Shown: positions 1 through 7,975 of the stretch, one piece after another
Layout: the number at the start of each line of letters is the position of its first letter
Numbering within the stretch: position 1 is the first letter of the stretch
DNA from: Gammaproteobacteria bacterium
GTDB lineage: Bacteria; Pseudomonadota; Gammaproteobacteria; DRJJ01
Direction of reading: 5' to 3'
Assembly: GCA_011052255.1 (NCBI GenBank)
Contig: DRJJ01000118.1
Coordinates: 1-13,496 of the forward strand
DNA: 13,496 bases
Notes under the pieces: generated by a model
The model's database searches: none
The model's input: only the letters and a program-made list of their open reading frames with translations
What the model was told of the DNA's origin: nothing
Translations under genes and position numbers: made by a program

Positions 1-2
1 AC

Positions 3-71
3 TCACTCAACGTCTTCGATTCCATCGTGATGGCCGTCAAGGGTCAGCCTTTTATTCCTGGCAGCAAATAG
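3..71 (+). CDS. Possible 3' end of an unidentified gene (cut by window edge)
   Basis: Frame 3 is open from the window edge and ends in TAG at 69-71. It encodes a 22-residue tail that finishes QPFIPGSK. The codons (GTC, TTC, ATC, GTG, GCC, GTC, AAG, GGT, CAG) are what a well-expressed gene of moderate GC would use, and the flanking AT-rich DNA does not share this look. I do not recognise the protein from so short a tail. It could also be a chance open frame. The IS4-type transposase remnant on the other strand begins just beyond it, so the gene would end at or near an old insertion junction. Confidence 0.35.
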   Translation, partial: SLNVFDSIVMAVKGQPFIPGSK

Positions 72-253
72 CCTTTTGGGGCTGAGTAGTTACCTCTGTA
101 GGTCAACTGAGCAAACGTCATACAGAGAAATTGATCGAGGCAACTGAATGATTTGATCTTGTGGTTTCCATCGTATCGCTGCACGCAGCGGCGAAACGTA
201 TGCATGGGAAGATGTTCTATCACCTGAGAGAAGACAATCTTTCCTATGTGCAT
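44..253 (-). pseudogene. IS4-family transposase, N-terminal remnant (DUF4372-type)
   Basis: An ATG at 253-251, preceded by a good ribosome binding site (AGAGGTG), opens a frame with the hallmark N-terminus of the IS4-family transposases that carry a DUF4372 domain: FSQVIEHLPMHTFRRCVQRY, then KSFSCLDQFLCMTFAQLTYR. Family members continue for well over 300 residues with a DDE catalytic domain. Here the similarity stops after about residue 53 (near position 95). The frame runs into unrelated sequence and stops at 44, so the catalytic part is absent. It is a dead fragment left by an insertion followed by deletion or recombination. The family call rests on recall of conserved motifs and is fairly secure. 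I could not define the terminal inverted repeats. Confidence 0.75.
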
Positions 254-543
254 GATTCACCTCTGAAAGCCGCTCGAATTCCGGCATTCTAGAGGTTTTC
301 CGGGAGTTCAAATCGGTGACACCCATTTTTCGGCCATTTTTATCGGTGCTTCAGTTGGTTACATGGGATGATTTTGGTAACGTTGGGACAGTAGTGATTC
401 ATTATCTGATACTTGATCCGGTTTTTGCACCGGAATGAAATGATAAAAGTCGTAGTCTTTCTTTCTGGCGAATACTGCTTGTATCTGATTCGCGCCTGAA
501 ATGCAGCCCCATAAACACTGAGCAAAAAAGTTTAAGCCTCAAT
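254..543. other. Intergenic stretch between the IS4 remnant and the first glycosyltransferase
   Basis: No credible gene is seen in about 290 bp on either strand. The part next to the transposase (254 to about 330) is probably the leading end of the old insertion sequence. A perfect 6-bp inverted repeat (TCCGGT at 417-422, ACCGGA at 429-434, 6-nt loop) is present but has no T-tract on either strand, so I do not call it a terminator. The rest is AT-rich and featureless to me. Confidence 0.5.
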
Positions 544-1632
544 TTAGATGCCATCCAGTGCCTGCCCATAAATATCCAGCACGGTCTTCGCTGCATTGGG
601 CCAGGTACAGGATTCAATGCGTCGTGACAGACCGGGACTGGCAGGTACTGCCGCATCCCAGGCCGCCTGCACGGCTTCACCAATGGCCGTCGGGTCATCG
701 GGTTCCGCGTAAAAGGCATCTGCACCAAAATAGTCCCGTGGCGTCCCGCGGTCAGATACCACAATGGCGCATCCCCGGCGAGCCGCTTCCATTGAAACAA
801 TCCCGGGCAATTCATACCAGCTCGGCAGGACATGCACCCTGGCAGCCGCATAGGCGCTGGCAAGTATATTATCCGGCATGCGCTGAATAAAATGCGTGGG
901 GCCACGGCGTTTGAACAACTGGCAGGCCTGCGCATATTGCGGTTGATAGGTAAATCCGCCGGTTGCGATGACCAGCGGCAAATCACTGTCCTCCAGCGCC
1001 TTGAGCAGGGTCAGCTGATTCTTGCGGGTTTCGACCCGACCAACACATAAAATGAAATCCTTTAGCCCGGTATGTCGGGTAAATAAATCGCCACTGACAG
1101 TAGTTTCGCCAATCTCGCAGCCTAACGGATAAGTTGCCACAAGGCGTGCATCGTGGTAATCACGCTGCAGGGTTTTTTGCTCTGCGCTGCCGGATGCTAT
1201 CAGTGCCGCCGCATACCTTGCTGTCCAGCTGTTATCCAGCATGACTGTCGGCTGGCAGTCGCGCAGTGGCTGCATAAAGTACTCAAAGTCTGCCTGCGGC
1301 TGCCCGGCCTGCATATAGGCATAATAGCCTTGCGCCTGCGCCATCATCTGCGCCCAAAAGCTCGGCGCGTCTTCATACATGGTCGTCACCACGTAAGGCA
1401 CGCCGGCCTCGACACAGGCCTGTGCCTGGGCTCGTGTGGTATCCGGTGTTGCAAAATTATGCAAATGCACCAGATCGTAGCCCTTCAGAGAGCGTTTAAA
1501 TTCAGGATCAATGTCGGCTTTAACACCCAGGGCGCGCAATCCCTCGGCGACCTTAACCATGACCGCGGTATCACCACCGGGTTGGGTCAGGACATTGGGC
1601 CGGTTGGTGAACAGAATGCGAAGCTTTTTCAA
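544..1632 (-). CDS. GT4-family glycosyltransferase (paralogue of the 6886-7953 gene)
   Basis: This is a 362-residue retaining, GT-B fold glycosyltransferase that probably moves a sugar from a nucleotide-sugar donor at the cytoplasmic face of the membrane. Near the N-terminus is a glycine-rich acceptor loop (QPGGDT, residues 17-22), followed by LVHLHNF (54-60). The donor-binding half has CVGRVETRKNQ (196-206), with the usual GR and Lys, and the EX7E signature E274-E282 in WYELPGIVSMEAARRG. The length is normal for the family. The start is taken as TTG at 1632-1630, because the conserved N-terminus begins there and no in-frame ATG lies upstream before the previous gene's stop. The SD is weak (ACAGG). 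It lies 17 bp after the 508-residue GT4 gene on the same strand, so the two are probably co-transcribed. Donor and acceptor cannot be predicted. Confidence 0.93.
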   Translation of the reverse strand: MKKLRILFTNRPNVLTQPGGDTAVMVKVAEGLRALGVKADIDPEFKRSLKGYDLVHLHNFATPDTTRAQAQACVEAGVPYVVTTMYEDAPSFWAQMMAQAQGYYAYMQAGQPQADFEYFMQPLRDCQPTVMLDNSWTARYAAALIASGSAEQKTLQRDYHDARLVATYPLGCEIGETTVSGDLFTRHTGLKDFILCVGRVETRKNQLTLLKALEDSDLPLVIATGGFTYQPQYAQACQLFKRRGPTHFIQRMPDNILASAYAAARVHVLPSWYELPGIVSMEAARRGCAIVVSDRGTPRDYFGADAFYAEPDDPTAIGEAVQAAWDAAVPASPGLSRRIESCTWPNAAKTVLDIYGQALDGI

Positions 1633-1649
1633 AATCGGACGCCTGTCTT

Positions 1650-3176
1650 TCAGTCGGCGCCAATCTTGATCAGGCCATTTTTCAGCAGGACAGACAATAA
1701 CAGGGGTTCAACACCGGACGTCAACAACCTGGACACCTGTGCCTGGTGTACAACAGCCCCGATGGCATCCACGAGTTCTGTTAATTGCACAAAATCGGAT
1801 AACTGCATGACCTGGGGTACAGCCTCAATGGCAGGATTATTCATGAATGTCTGCCCTTGTGGCGTGACCTGCAGCTGCTGATCAGACCAGAAGCATGTGG
1901 GATAGCCGCAAAAAATGTCCGAGTAGTCGATATGGAACGGATTCGGGACCCTGGTTCTGCCGGGATCAAGGGCGGGATTGCTGCGCGCTTCTTCCACCAG
2001 TTGCCCGAATCTGGCGGCCGCCTGATCCAGACTCCAGGTCCCGGACGTTTCCAGTGCACTGGCGCTCATGGCATTGAGTACTTCATGGTCCTGGGACAGA
2101 CCGTAAAGCACATCGGCCGTCTCGGCTGCATCAATAGACACACCGGCCGCCCACCAACCATGATAAATATCATTGGGCATCAAGATCTGCGAATCAAACA
2201 TATCCTGTGGCACGCGCGCCGCACAGGTTGGCAACAGGCGTCCGTCAACACCATCTTCAACCAGATCACGGTAACCATCAAAATCAGACACCACCGGCAC
2301 ACAGCCCTGGCGTTTGGCTTCAATCACTGTCAGCCCAAAGGTTTCCTGGTAATTGTCTGAAGGCGAAAACATGACATGGCTTTGCTGATACAAATGCTGT
2401 TTCTGTTCATCCGACACGTTCTGCACCACCCGCACAGGCAGCCCCTGTGACTGCTGCTGCAGTAACTGGATATATTGCGGATTGTCAGCAGCACCGGCGA
2501 TAACGAAACGTACACGGTGATCGCTCGGCAGCAGGCGAGCGATTCTGGGGATAATCAACACATCGGCCTTGCTGTTCCAGTTCAGACGCCCGATAAACAG
2601 AACCTGTAAATAGTCACCGGAACGCTTTACGGGTTTTAACGGTGAAGCTGCCTCGCAGGCCAGCGGAAAATGCACTAACCGCGGATTATCGACATCCAGC
2701 GCCAGGGTTTTGCGTATGACCGCCATTTGTTTGGTGACCACATTAATCGCCGCCCGCGATGTGCATAGAATCCCGTCCTGCGCCCTGACACCGGCACAAT
2801 ACATGCGATACCAGGCCCCTACTTCGTCCTGGTAACTCAGGGTATGGGTAAATCCATACACCGGGCAGCTGGCGCCAGCGGTATTGCGGAAATATACCAG
2901 CTGGGCATATTTCATCCCGAAGCTGGAACAAAACACAGCATCTATAATGTTGTCGCGAAACAGCTGCAGCAGGCCAGGCAGTGAGTTGGCTATCTGCAGT
3001 TTTCGGGTGACCAGATCGCCCAGACTCTGGTACACAGCCGGGTCACCCACGGCGACAACACGTTCGATCTGGTCACACAGCAGGATAGCCCGTACCAGGG
3101 CTCGATTCGCAATGGGACGGCCCAGCAACCTCGTTTCATCCAGTGAAAAGCTGTCGCCCAGAAAAACTGTTGTCAT
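1650..3176 (-). CDS. GT4-family glycosyltransferase with C-terminal extension
   Basis: This 508-residue protein is longer than a typical GT4 (350-400). The GT-B donor domain is clear: LFIGRLNWNSKAD (193-205), then SPSDNYQETFGLTVIEAKRQG (271-291), with the EX7E pair E278-E286. The glycosyltransferase fold appears to end near residue 400. The remaining 100 or so residues begin with a Tyr/Phe/Cys-rich stretch (HIDYSDIFCGYPTCFW, 415-430) and end in a helical, leucine-rich tail. I do not recognise this tail. It could be a partner- or acceptor-binding module. The start is ATG at 3176-3174 with no strong SD. The gene is divergent from the CgeB-like gene across a 94-bp gap and lies upstream of the 362-residue GT4 in the same presumed operon. 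Confidence 0.92.
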   Translation of the reverse strand: MTTVFLGDSFSLDETRLLGRPIANRALVRAILLCDQIERVVAVGDPAVYQSLGDLVTRKLQIANSLPGLLQLFRDNIIDAVFCSSFGMKYAQLVYFRNTAGASCPVYGFTHTLSYQDEVGAWYRMYCAGVRAQDGILCTSRAAINVVTKQMAVIRKTLALDVDNPRLVHFPLACEAASPLKPVKRSGDYLQVLFIGRLNWNSKADVLIIPRIARLLPSDHRVRFVIAGAADNPQYIQLLQQQSQGLPVRVVQNVSDEQKQHLYQQSHVMFSPSDNYQETFGLTVIEAKRQGCVPVVSDFDGYRDLVEDGVDGRLLPTCAARVPQDMFDSQILMPNDIYHGWWAAGVSIDAAETADVLYGLSQDHEVLNAMSASALETSGTWSLDQAAARFGQLVEEARSNPALDPGRTRVPNPFHIDYSDIFCGYPTCFWSDQQLQVTPQGQTFMNNPAIEAVPQVMQLSDFVQLTELVDAIGAVVHQAQVSRLLTSGVEPLLLSVLLKNGLIKIGAD

Positions 3177-3254
3177 TGTTGTCGGAATCCAAAAAACCCT
3201 GTTGGATCAAACCTCGACCCTGCGCCCGGCAGCTGGCCGACATTTGAATGAACC

Positions 3255-3262
3255 AGTATAAT
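3255..3262. promoter_or_regulatory. Overlapping divergent -10-like boxes
   Basis: In the 94-bp gap between divergent genes, the string AGTATAAT contains a plus-strand TATAAT (3257-3262) and an overlapping minus-strand TATACT (complement of 3255-3260). No matching TTGACA-like -35 is obvious at 17 bp for either. The plus-strand box ends only 8 nt before the ATG at 3271, which itself has no SD. If the box is real, the plus transcript would be leaderless or nearly so. The minus transcript would carry a leader of about 70 nt. This is a hypothesis from box matching only. Confidence 0.3.
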
Positions 3263-3270
3263 CGCTAGCC

Positions 3271-4380
3271 ATGGGAAAAACAGATGTTCTATTTATAAAA
3301 CAGCGCATTCGGCGCGGCCCGGCGATCGAAAGCAGCATTGAGGATTATATCGAAAAGGCTTTTCGAGTCCACCCGGGCATCAACTTCCAGTGTTATGAAC
3401 TGGGCGAAAAAATCCGTATCGCCGAAGACCGCGTCACCGCAGGAGGTCAGGTTACCCAGCAGTCCATTGCCCGGGCCCGTTATGAACAAACCGAGCTTTG
3501 TCTGGGCTATATCCGGCAACAGGCCCCTGAAAACCTGTTTTTGCTGAACGGATACCTTCTGTGGCACTTCGATCAACAGTTTTATGAAAAGCTGCGACCC
3601 CTGGTAAGGAAAATCTCTGCATGGCAGCTGGATGACCCCTACTATGTCGACATGTCCCTGCCCTTCCTGCATTTACTGGACACCATTTTTACCGTCGACA
3701 CCATTACATTACCGCTATACGAACGCTATGAACTCAATGCCCACTGGTTGCCCCTGGCCTGCGCGCCCGAGGTCCACAGAAGTATCAACGACCTGGATGA
3801 GAAATACCGTTCCGATGTTTGTTTCATTGGTGTGCCCTTCAAGGGTTCAAAACGTGTTCGCACCATTGACGCCATTGCCGGGAAACTGACCGTCTGTAAC
3901 AGCAGGATTATAGGTGCCACCGATAAAGAGAACTGGACCGGCGTGCTTGCAAATGCCGACCAGTTGTCTGGCAGCCTCATGGATGAATTTGTTACTGTGG
4001 AGGAGGCTTGTCTTTATTACAATGGTGCTGCCATTAACCTGAACCTGCACAAGGACAGTTATGGCCACGCCTGGGACCGCAATGCACATCGCCTGCCGGC
4101 CCGGTCACCCTGTGAACGCACTTTTGCCATCGCCGGCTGTGGAGGCTTCCAGATCATGGACAACGACCGCCCTGACCTGGCGCAGCTGTTCACGACTAAT
4201 GAGGACATTGTCACCTTTAAAGACCCGGCAGACCTGGCAGCAAAAATCGACTATTACCTCGCCCATGATGACGAGCGCCAGCAAATGGCCCGGTCACTGC
4301 AACGCAATGTCCATATCGGGCACAGTTACGCCGCGCGTGCGAATCGTATTGTCGAGCTGGCATTCGACACATCGGCATAG
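3271..4380 (+). CDS. CgeB-like glycosyltransferase
   Basis: This 369-residue protein resembles the CgeB / glycosyl-transferase group 1 (Glyco_trans_1_2) family, often found in flagellin- and surface-glycosylation loci. The supporting motifs are SAWQLDDPYY (116-125), YRSDVCFIG (179-187) at the start of the donor-binding half, INLNLH (255-260), and above all CERTFAIAGCGGFQ (281-294), which matches the RTFEIAACGGFQL-type signature of the family. A late HSY (351-353) is also typical. The ATG at 3271 has no visible SD but has a TATAAT box just upstream. The gene is followed after 6 nt by the TPR-DUF5672 protein, a tight pairing that suggests translational coupling and a shared pathway. The exact reaction is unknown. 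Confidence 0.88.
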   Translation: MGKTDVLFIKQRIRRGPAIESSIEDYIEKAFRVHPGINFQCYELGEKIRIAEDRVTAGGQVTQQSIARARYEQTELCLGYIRQQAPENLFLLNGYLLWHFDQQFYEKLRPLVRKISAWQLDDPYYVDMSLPFLHLLDTIFTVDTITLPLYERYELNAHWLPLACAPEVHRSINDLDEKYRSDVCFIGVPFKGSKRVRTIDAIAGKLTVCNSRIIGATDKENWTGVLANADQLSGSLMDEFVTVEEACLYYNGAAINLNLHKDSYGHAWDRNAHRLPARSPCERTFAIAGCGGFQIMDNDRPDLAQLFTTNEDIVTFKDPADLAAKIDYYLAHDDERQQMARSLQRNVHIGHSYAARANRIVELAFDTSA

Positions 4381-4386
4381 TCCATC

Positions 4387-5580
4387 ATGCAGGGCGAACT
4401 CCCCGACCTTAAGCAAACCCGGAAACTGGTGCAACAGGGACTGGCGCTTCTGTATGAGCAACATCAACCGGGAAAGGCACTGCCACTCCTGCAACAGGCG
4501 CAACAACTGGGTTACAGCGACGAGTCCGGCCTGAGTGGTCTGGCGCAATGCCTGCTGATGCAAAACCAGCTGGATGCCGCCATGGAGGTGTATCAAACAT
4601 TGCTGGATCAGGGTGCGTTTACAGTGGCCATTGGCCAGAATATGGGCCTGTTGCTGGTCCGGCGCCGCCAGTACCGGGCGGCGCTGAAGCTGCTGGAGCG
4701 TGCCTGTTCACTGAACAAAGACCCCATGACCAGTCATCAGCTCAGTCAGACCATGAGTGCTACCCGTGAGTTACTCGACAGCCAGGGTGATATTGATGAC
4801 ATTTTCAACCGACATATCAAGTCAGGTCTCAGCCTGTTACGACGTCTGCCCCCGGCCCAACTGGCCGATGCTGGTCAGACCGGTGCGGATGGCTGTGCAG
4901 TCATCGTGGAAGACCGTGAACACCCCTGGCTGGAACATGCGCTGCGCAATGTGACACATTTTTTGCCGGACAACTGGAAACTGCTGGTAGTCCACGGCAC
5001 AGCTAATGCCGGATTTGTCCGGGACCTGCTCCAGCAATGTGGGCTGGCCGGGGTTACCGACCTGCACGTGCTGGCACAGACTACCAACATCAACCGGGTG
5101 AGCTACAGCGCCCTGCTGAAATCGGCGGCGTTCTGGCAACGTATTCCGGCCGAGCGTGCACTGATTTTCCAGACCGATTGCATGTTGCTAGGCCGGGGGC
5201 TGGAGGCTTTCTATGACTGGGATTATGTTGGAGCCCCCTGGAACGATTTTCATACCCCGCAAGGTGTGGGTAATGGTGGCCTGTCCTTGCGCAATGTCAC
5301 TGTCATGCAGGCCATTACGGAAAACTTCACCAAACAATCCCCGCCGACAGAAATGGAGGATGTCTTCTTCGCACGCATGCTGCACGCCCATCAGTCCGAT
5401 CTGCCCTGCGTGTCCGGGTTGGCAAGCAGACAGGTGGCGCTGGACTTTGCGCTGGAATGCCGCCTGCAGGATCAGCCGGATCCGGCTCGACCGCTTGGAC
5501 TGCACCAGGCCTGGCGATTTTTTCCTGAGCAAATGGTTTCCGGCTGGTTCAGCCATGTGCTGGAGCAGTACCGGATCTGA
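4387..5580 (+). CDS. TPR-repeat protein fused to a DUF5672-like glycosyltransferase domain
   Basis: This 397-residue protein has two parts. Residues 10-135 or so are helical TPR-like repeats (for example GKALPLLQQAQQLG at 29-42, AAMEVYQTLLDQG at 64-76, RAALKLLERACSLN at 97-110). Residues 165-395 or so carry the motif order of the DUF5672 family, thought to be GT-A-type sugar transferases: LIFQTDCMLL (259-268) with the acidic FQTD motif, DYVGAPW (279-285), GVGNGGLSLR (293-302), MEDVFFARML (323-332) and a late HQAW (373-376). No signal peptide is visible, so it should act in the cytoplasm. The start ATG is 6 nt after the previous stop and lacks its own SD, consistent with coupling. A terminator overlaps the stop. 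Family assignment comes from motif recall. The TPR part may bind a protein acceptor, which is inference. Confidence 0.85.
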   Translation: MQGELPDLKQTRKLVQQGLALLYEQHQPGKALPLLQQAQQLGYSDESGLSGLAQCLLMQNQLDAAMEVYQTLLDQGAFTVAIGQNMGLLLVRRRQYRAALKLLERACSLNKDPMTSHQLSQTMSATRELLDSQGDIDDIFNRHIKSGLSLLRRLPPAQLADAGQTGADGCAVIVEDREHPWLEHALRNVTHFLPDNWKLLVVHGTANAGFVRDLLQQCGLAGVTDLHVLAQTTNINRVSYSALLKSAAFWQRIPAERALIFQTDCMLLGRGLEAFYDWDYVGAPWNDFHTPQGVGNGGLSLRNVTVMQAITENFTKQSPPTEMEDVFFARMLHAHQSDLPCVSGLASRQVALDFALECRLQDQPDPARPLGLHQAWRFFPEQMVSGWFSHVLEQYRI

Positions 5581-5595
5581 GTCCCGGTATTTTTT
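5569..5595 (+). terminator. Intrinsic terminator of the CgeB-like/TPR-DUF5672 operon
   Basis: A perfect 6-bp stem (TACCGG at 5569-5574, CCGGTA at 5584-5589) encloses a 9-nt loop and is followed at once by six T (5590-5595). The stop codon TGA (5578-5580) lies in the loop. It sits between convergent genes whose stops are only 23 bp apart, so it would prevent read-through into the 3' end of the opposite gene. Confidence 0.75.
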
Positions 5596-5603
5596 CTCAA
5601 TTA

Positions 5604-6785
5604 TTACAGGAGCTCTTTATAGAGCTGATCATAATCCTCAAGCATCTCTGCACTTGTTCTGGGTTTTTTTATCTCCCACGACTTCCAGCTATCATTTTCT
5701 ACAAACCAGGTTAAGGTTTCTTTTATCGAGCCAATATTGCCAGCTACAAATTTTTTCCCGTTAATCCCGTCTACGACCCGGGCTCCAAGTGCGCCGATAT
5801 CCGATACAGCTACAGGCAATCCTGCCATCCATGCTTCAGAGAGTACAAGGCTGTAGGTTTCTGCGGTTAGAGAGGGAATGACCAGGACATCGACTAGTGA
5901 GAATAAATCATAGATACTGGATGCATCATAGCCCCCGTGATAAATAACTCCCGGAGTGTGTTCTCCAAAATACCTGGATGCCGGATTGTTGACCTGTTGT
6001 AGCTTGTACTCGGACTGTATCTCACCAAAAAAATGTAGTTCTGTATTCGGGTGCTGCTTCCTCAAAGAAAGGAATGCCTCCAGCAGCTGTTCCCAGCCTT
6101 TCGATGGAACTAAATTGCCTGCACAACCAAAGGCGAGTTTTTCGCTATTGCTTCTTTTCGGGCGCCTGGGGGATGGTGGAATACCGTGGGGGATTACAGT
6201 ACACTCGTTAGGGAAAACCTTGTTCAAGGTTTGGCGAACAAATTCTGATGGCACAACAAGTCTGGATACTCGCCGCATACTCGAAGCCAGAATATCTCTT
6301 CTTTTGTTTAAATATACAGAAATATCTTCTCCGTATCTCTTGATGGAATTGTCCGGTGTAAGCGGTTCGCAGGGATCGCGATCCTTATGCAGGATGTATT
6401 CAGGTGTTATTACATAGTAATCATGGATGCTTAGAACAGTTGGTATCTTCGACTGAATTGCAAGATCGATAATATTAAGTGGCCACCTGAGAAAATGTTG
6501 AATGTGAATGATGTCCGGGCGAAGATTAAGCAATAATTTACCAAATGATTGATCTATTACCGTGCTGCAATAGGGAGGGATAAGTGGGCTAAACGGCTCA
6601 GCCGGTCCCGTCATGCACTCTTCCCCGTCATTCGAAACGCATAATTTATTACCGTCCGGATAAACAACCCAGGTATCGTAACAGTTATCGAGGCCGCTAA
6701 GCAGTGTCATTGTATGATGTTCTGTCCCCCCAGCATTCTTAATGTTGTCGTGTAAGACATAAAGTATACGTGGCAGACTATTCAT
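5604..6785 (-). CDS. GT4-family glycosyltransferase
   Basis: This 393-residue GT-B glycosyltransferase has an N-terminal glycine loop in NIKNAGGTEHH (14-24), HIQHF (94-98), SIHDYY (119-124), IPHGI (198-202), the donor-domain start FGCAGNLVPSKG (219-230), and the EX7E pair E309-E317 in AETYSLVLSEAWMAG. I chose ATG at 6785 over the GTG one codon upstream. The truncated paralogue at 8369-8526 begins at the equivalent ATG (MNNMPRIL versus MNSLPRIL), and an AGG-type SD lies about 13 nt upstream. It is the last gene of the minus-strand block and lies 100 bp after the preceding GT4. Its base composition is visibly more AT-rich than that of the two GT4 genes at 544-3176. Confidence 0.93.
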   Translation of the reverse strand: MNSLPRILYVLHDNIKNAGGTEHHTMTLLSGLDNCYDTWVVYPDGNKLCVSNDGEECMTGPAEPFSPLIPPYCSTVIDQSFGKLLLNLRPDIIHIQHFLRWPLNIIDLAIQSKIPTVLSIHDYYVITPEYILHKDRDPCEPLTPDNSIKRYGEDISVYLNKRRDILASSMRRVSRLVVPSEFVRQTLNKVFPNECTVIPHGIPPSPRRPKRSNSEKLAFGCAGNLVPSKGWEQLLEAFLSLRKQHPNTELHFFGEIQSEYKLQQVNNPASRYFGEHTPGVIYHGGYDASSIYDLFSLVDVLVIPSLTAETYSLVLSEAWMAGLPVAVSDIGALGARVVDGINGKKFVAGNIGSIKETLTWFVENDSWKSWEIKKPRTSAEMLEDYDQLYKELL

Positions 6786-6885
6786 CACTTGTTTTTACCT
6801 GAATTACTAGCTGTTATCTATCCGTGACCCATATTAGCGGGCAACCCGGGATGTGATCATATATTTTCAATTTCTGTTCTCTTTG

Positions 6886-7953
6886 CTATACGATTCTCTG
6901 GTAGATATCCAGGATCTGTTTTGCCGCATTCGGCCAGGTGCAATCAGATATAGCGTCCACCAAACCATGTCTGAAAGGTGTTGACATGGCCTCAAGGGTA
7001 GCATTACAAATTGATTCTGGATCACCAGGCTCACAATAGAATGCACTGTTGCCGAAGTAGTCACGTGCGGTACCATTGTCCGTGACCACTATGTTTGTTC
7101 CGCGTTTTGCGGCCTCCAATGAAACAATTCCAGGTAATTCATACCAGCTGGGAAGCACGTGTACCCTGGCAGCTGTATATGCACTCGCCAATAAGTCGTC
7201 ATCTATGCGGCTATTAAGGAAATAGGTTTTGCCCCGCCGTTTAAATGCGGTGCATGCGCTAGAATACAATGGCTGGTAGGTGAAGCCGCCGGTAGCAAAT
7301 ACAACTGGAATATCGTGATCTTCGAGTGCTTTTAGTAGTGTTAGCTGGTTTTTGCGCGTTTCAAGTCGCCCAACGCAAAAAACAAAATCACTGGTCTTGA
7401 GCAGCTTGTTAAGTCTGCTCTCATCCCCAGTGTCAGAACTGAGGTTAGAGCCCAGTCGATACGTCGATATATTTTTTGTTTCAGGGTAATCCCGTTCCAG
7501 TGTTTCTTTCTCCCTTTCGCCTGACGCTATCAGGCAGGATGCGTGATCGGCCGTCCATGTATTGTCCAGTTTCTCAGCGGGCTTGCAGTTACGCACTTTT
7601 TGAAGGTAATGTTTAAATCGCTCTGCGGGCTGACCATCATTTACGTAGTGATACATCGCGAGCATCTGTTCGTGCATTTGATTATAGAATAGTGGCCAGT
7701 CCTCACACATTGTTGTTACAACATAGGGGGTTCCGCTCTTAACGCATTTTTCTGCGACGTACCTGGTATGGTCGGGCGTTGCAAAGTTATGAAGATGTAT
7801 TATGTCGTAGTGACGCATGTCCTTTTCAAAAATCAAATCAATGTCAACATCAATTCCGATGGCTCTGAGTTCCTCTGAAATACGTAACATAACAGTGGTG
7901 TCACCGCCAGGATTTGACAGCGCATTTTCGCGATTGCACATTAATACCTTCAT
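6886..7953 (-). CDS. GT4-family glycosyltransferase (paralogue of the 544-1632 gene)
   Basis: This 355-residue GT-B enzyme aligns without major gaps to the protein of 544-1632, with roughly half of residues identical by eye. Stretches such as ETRKNQLTLLKALED, FATPD and RVHVLPSWYELPGIVS are shared exactly. Key sites are NPGGDT (14-19), VGRLETRKNQ (194-203) and the EX7E pair E272-E280. The ATG at 7953 has a strong upstream AAAGGGG. It lies 23 nt after the stop of a decayed sulfotransferase copy, so it was probably once the gene directly downstream of that sulfotransferase. It may act on a similar acceptor to its paralogue but with a different donor or linkage, which is inference. Confidence 0.93.
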   Translation of the reverse strand: MKVLMCNRENALSNPGGDTTVMLRISEELRAIGIDVDIDLIFEKDMRHYDIIHLHNFATPDHTRYVAEKCVKSGTPYVVTTMCEDWPLFYNQMHEQMLAMYHYVNDGQPAERFKHYLQKVRNCKPAEKLDNTWTADHASCLIASGEREKETLERDYPETKNISTYRLGSNLSSDTGDESRLNKLLKTSDFVFCVGRLETRKNQLTLLKALEDHDIPVVFATGGFTYQPLYSSACTAFKRRGKTYFLNSRIDDDLLASAYTAARVHVLPSWYELPGIVSLEAAKRGTNIVVTDNGTARDYFGNSAFYCEPGDPESICNATLEAMSTPFRHGLVDAISDCTWPNAAKQILDIYQRIV

Positions 7954-7975
7954 ATCGACACCACCCCTTTATTTT

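Noticed and set aside
90..326. A 78-codon minus-strand frame with an ATG at 326
   Set aside because: Most of it is the IS4 transposase segment read one frame off. The transposase frame from 253 has the family motifs and an SD.
417..434. Perfect 6-bp hairpin considered as a terminator for the minus-strand operon
   Set aside because: There is no T-tract on either strand, and it lies over 100 bp past the stop at 544.
402..986. A 194-codon minus-strand open frame
   Set aside because: It overlaps the 3' end of the GT4 gene at 544-1632 in another frame. The tail beyond the gene shows no known motif.
1153..1881. A 242-codon plus-strand open frame with many Cys and His residues
   Set aside because: It lies antisense to two well-supported GT4 genes with strong conserved motifs. 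Its composition is typical of a shadow frame and no domain is recognisable.
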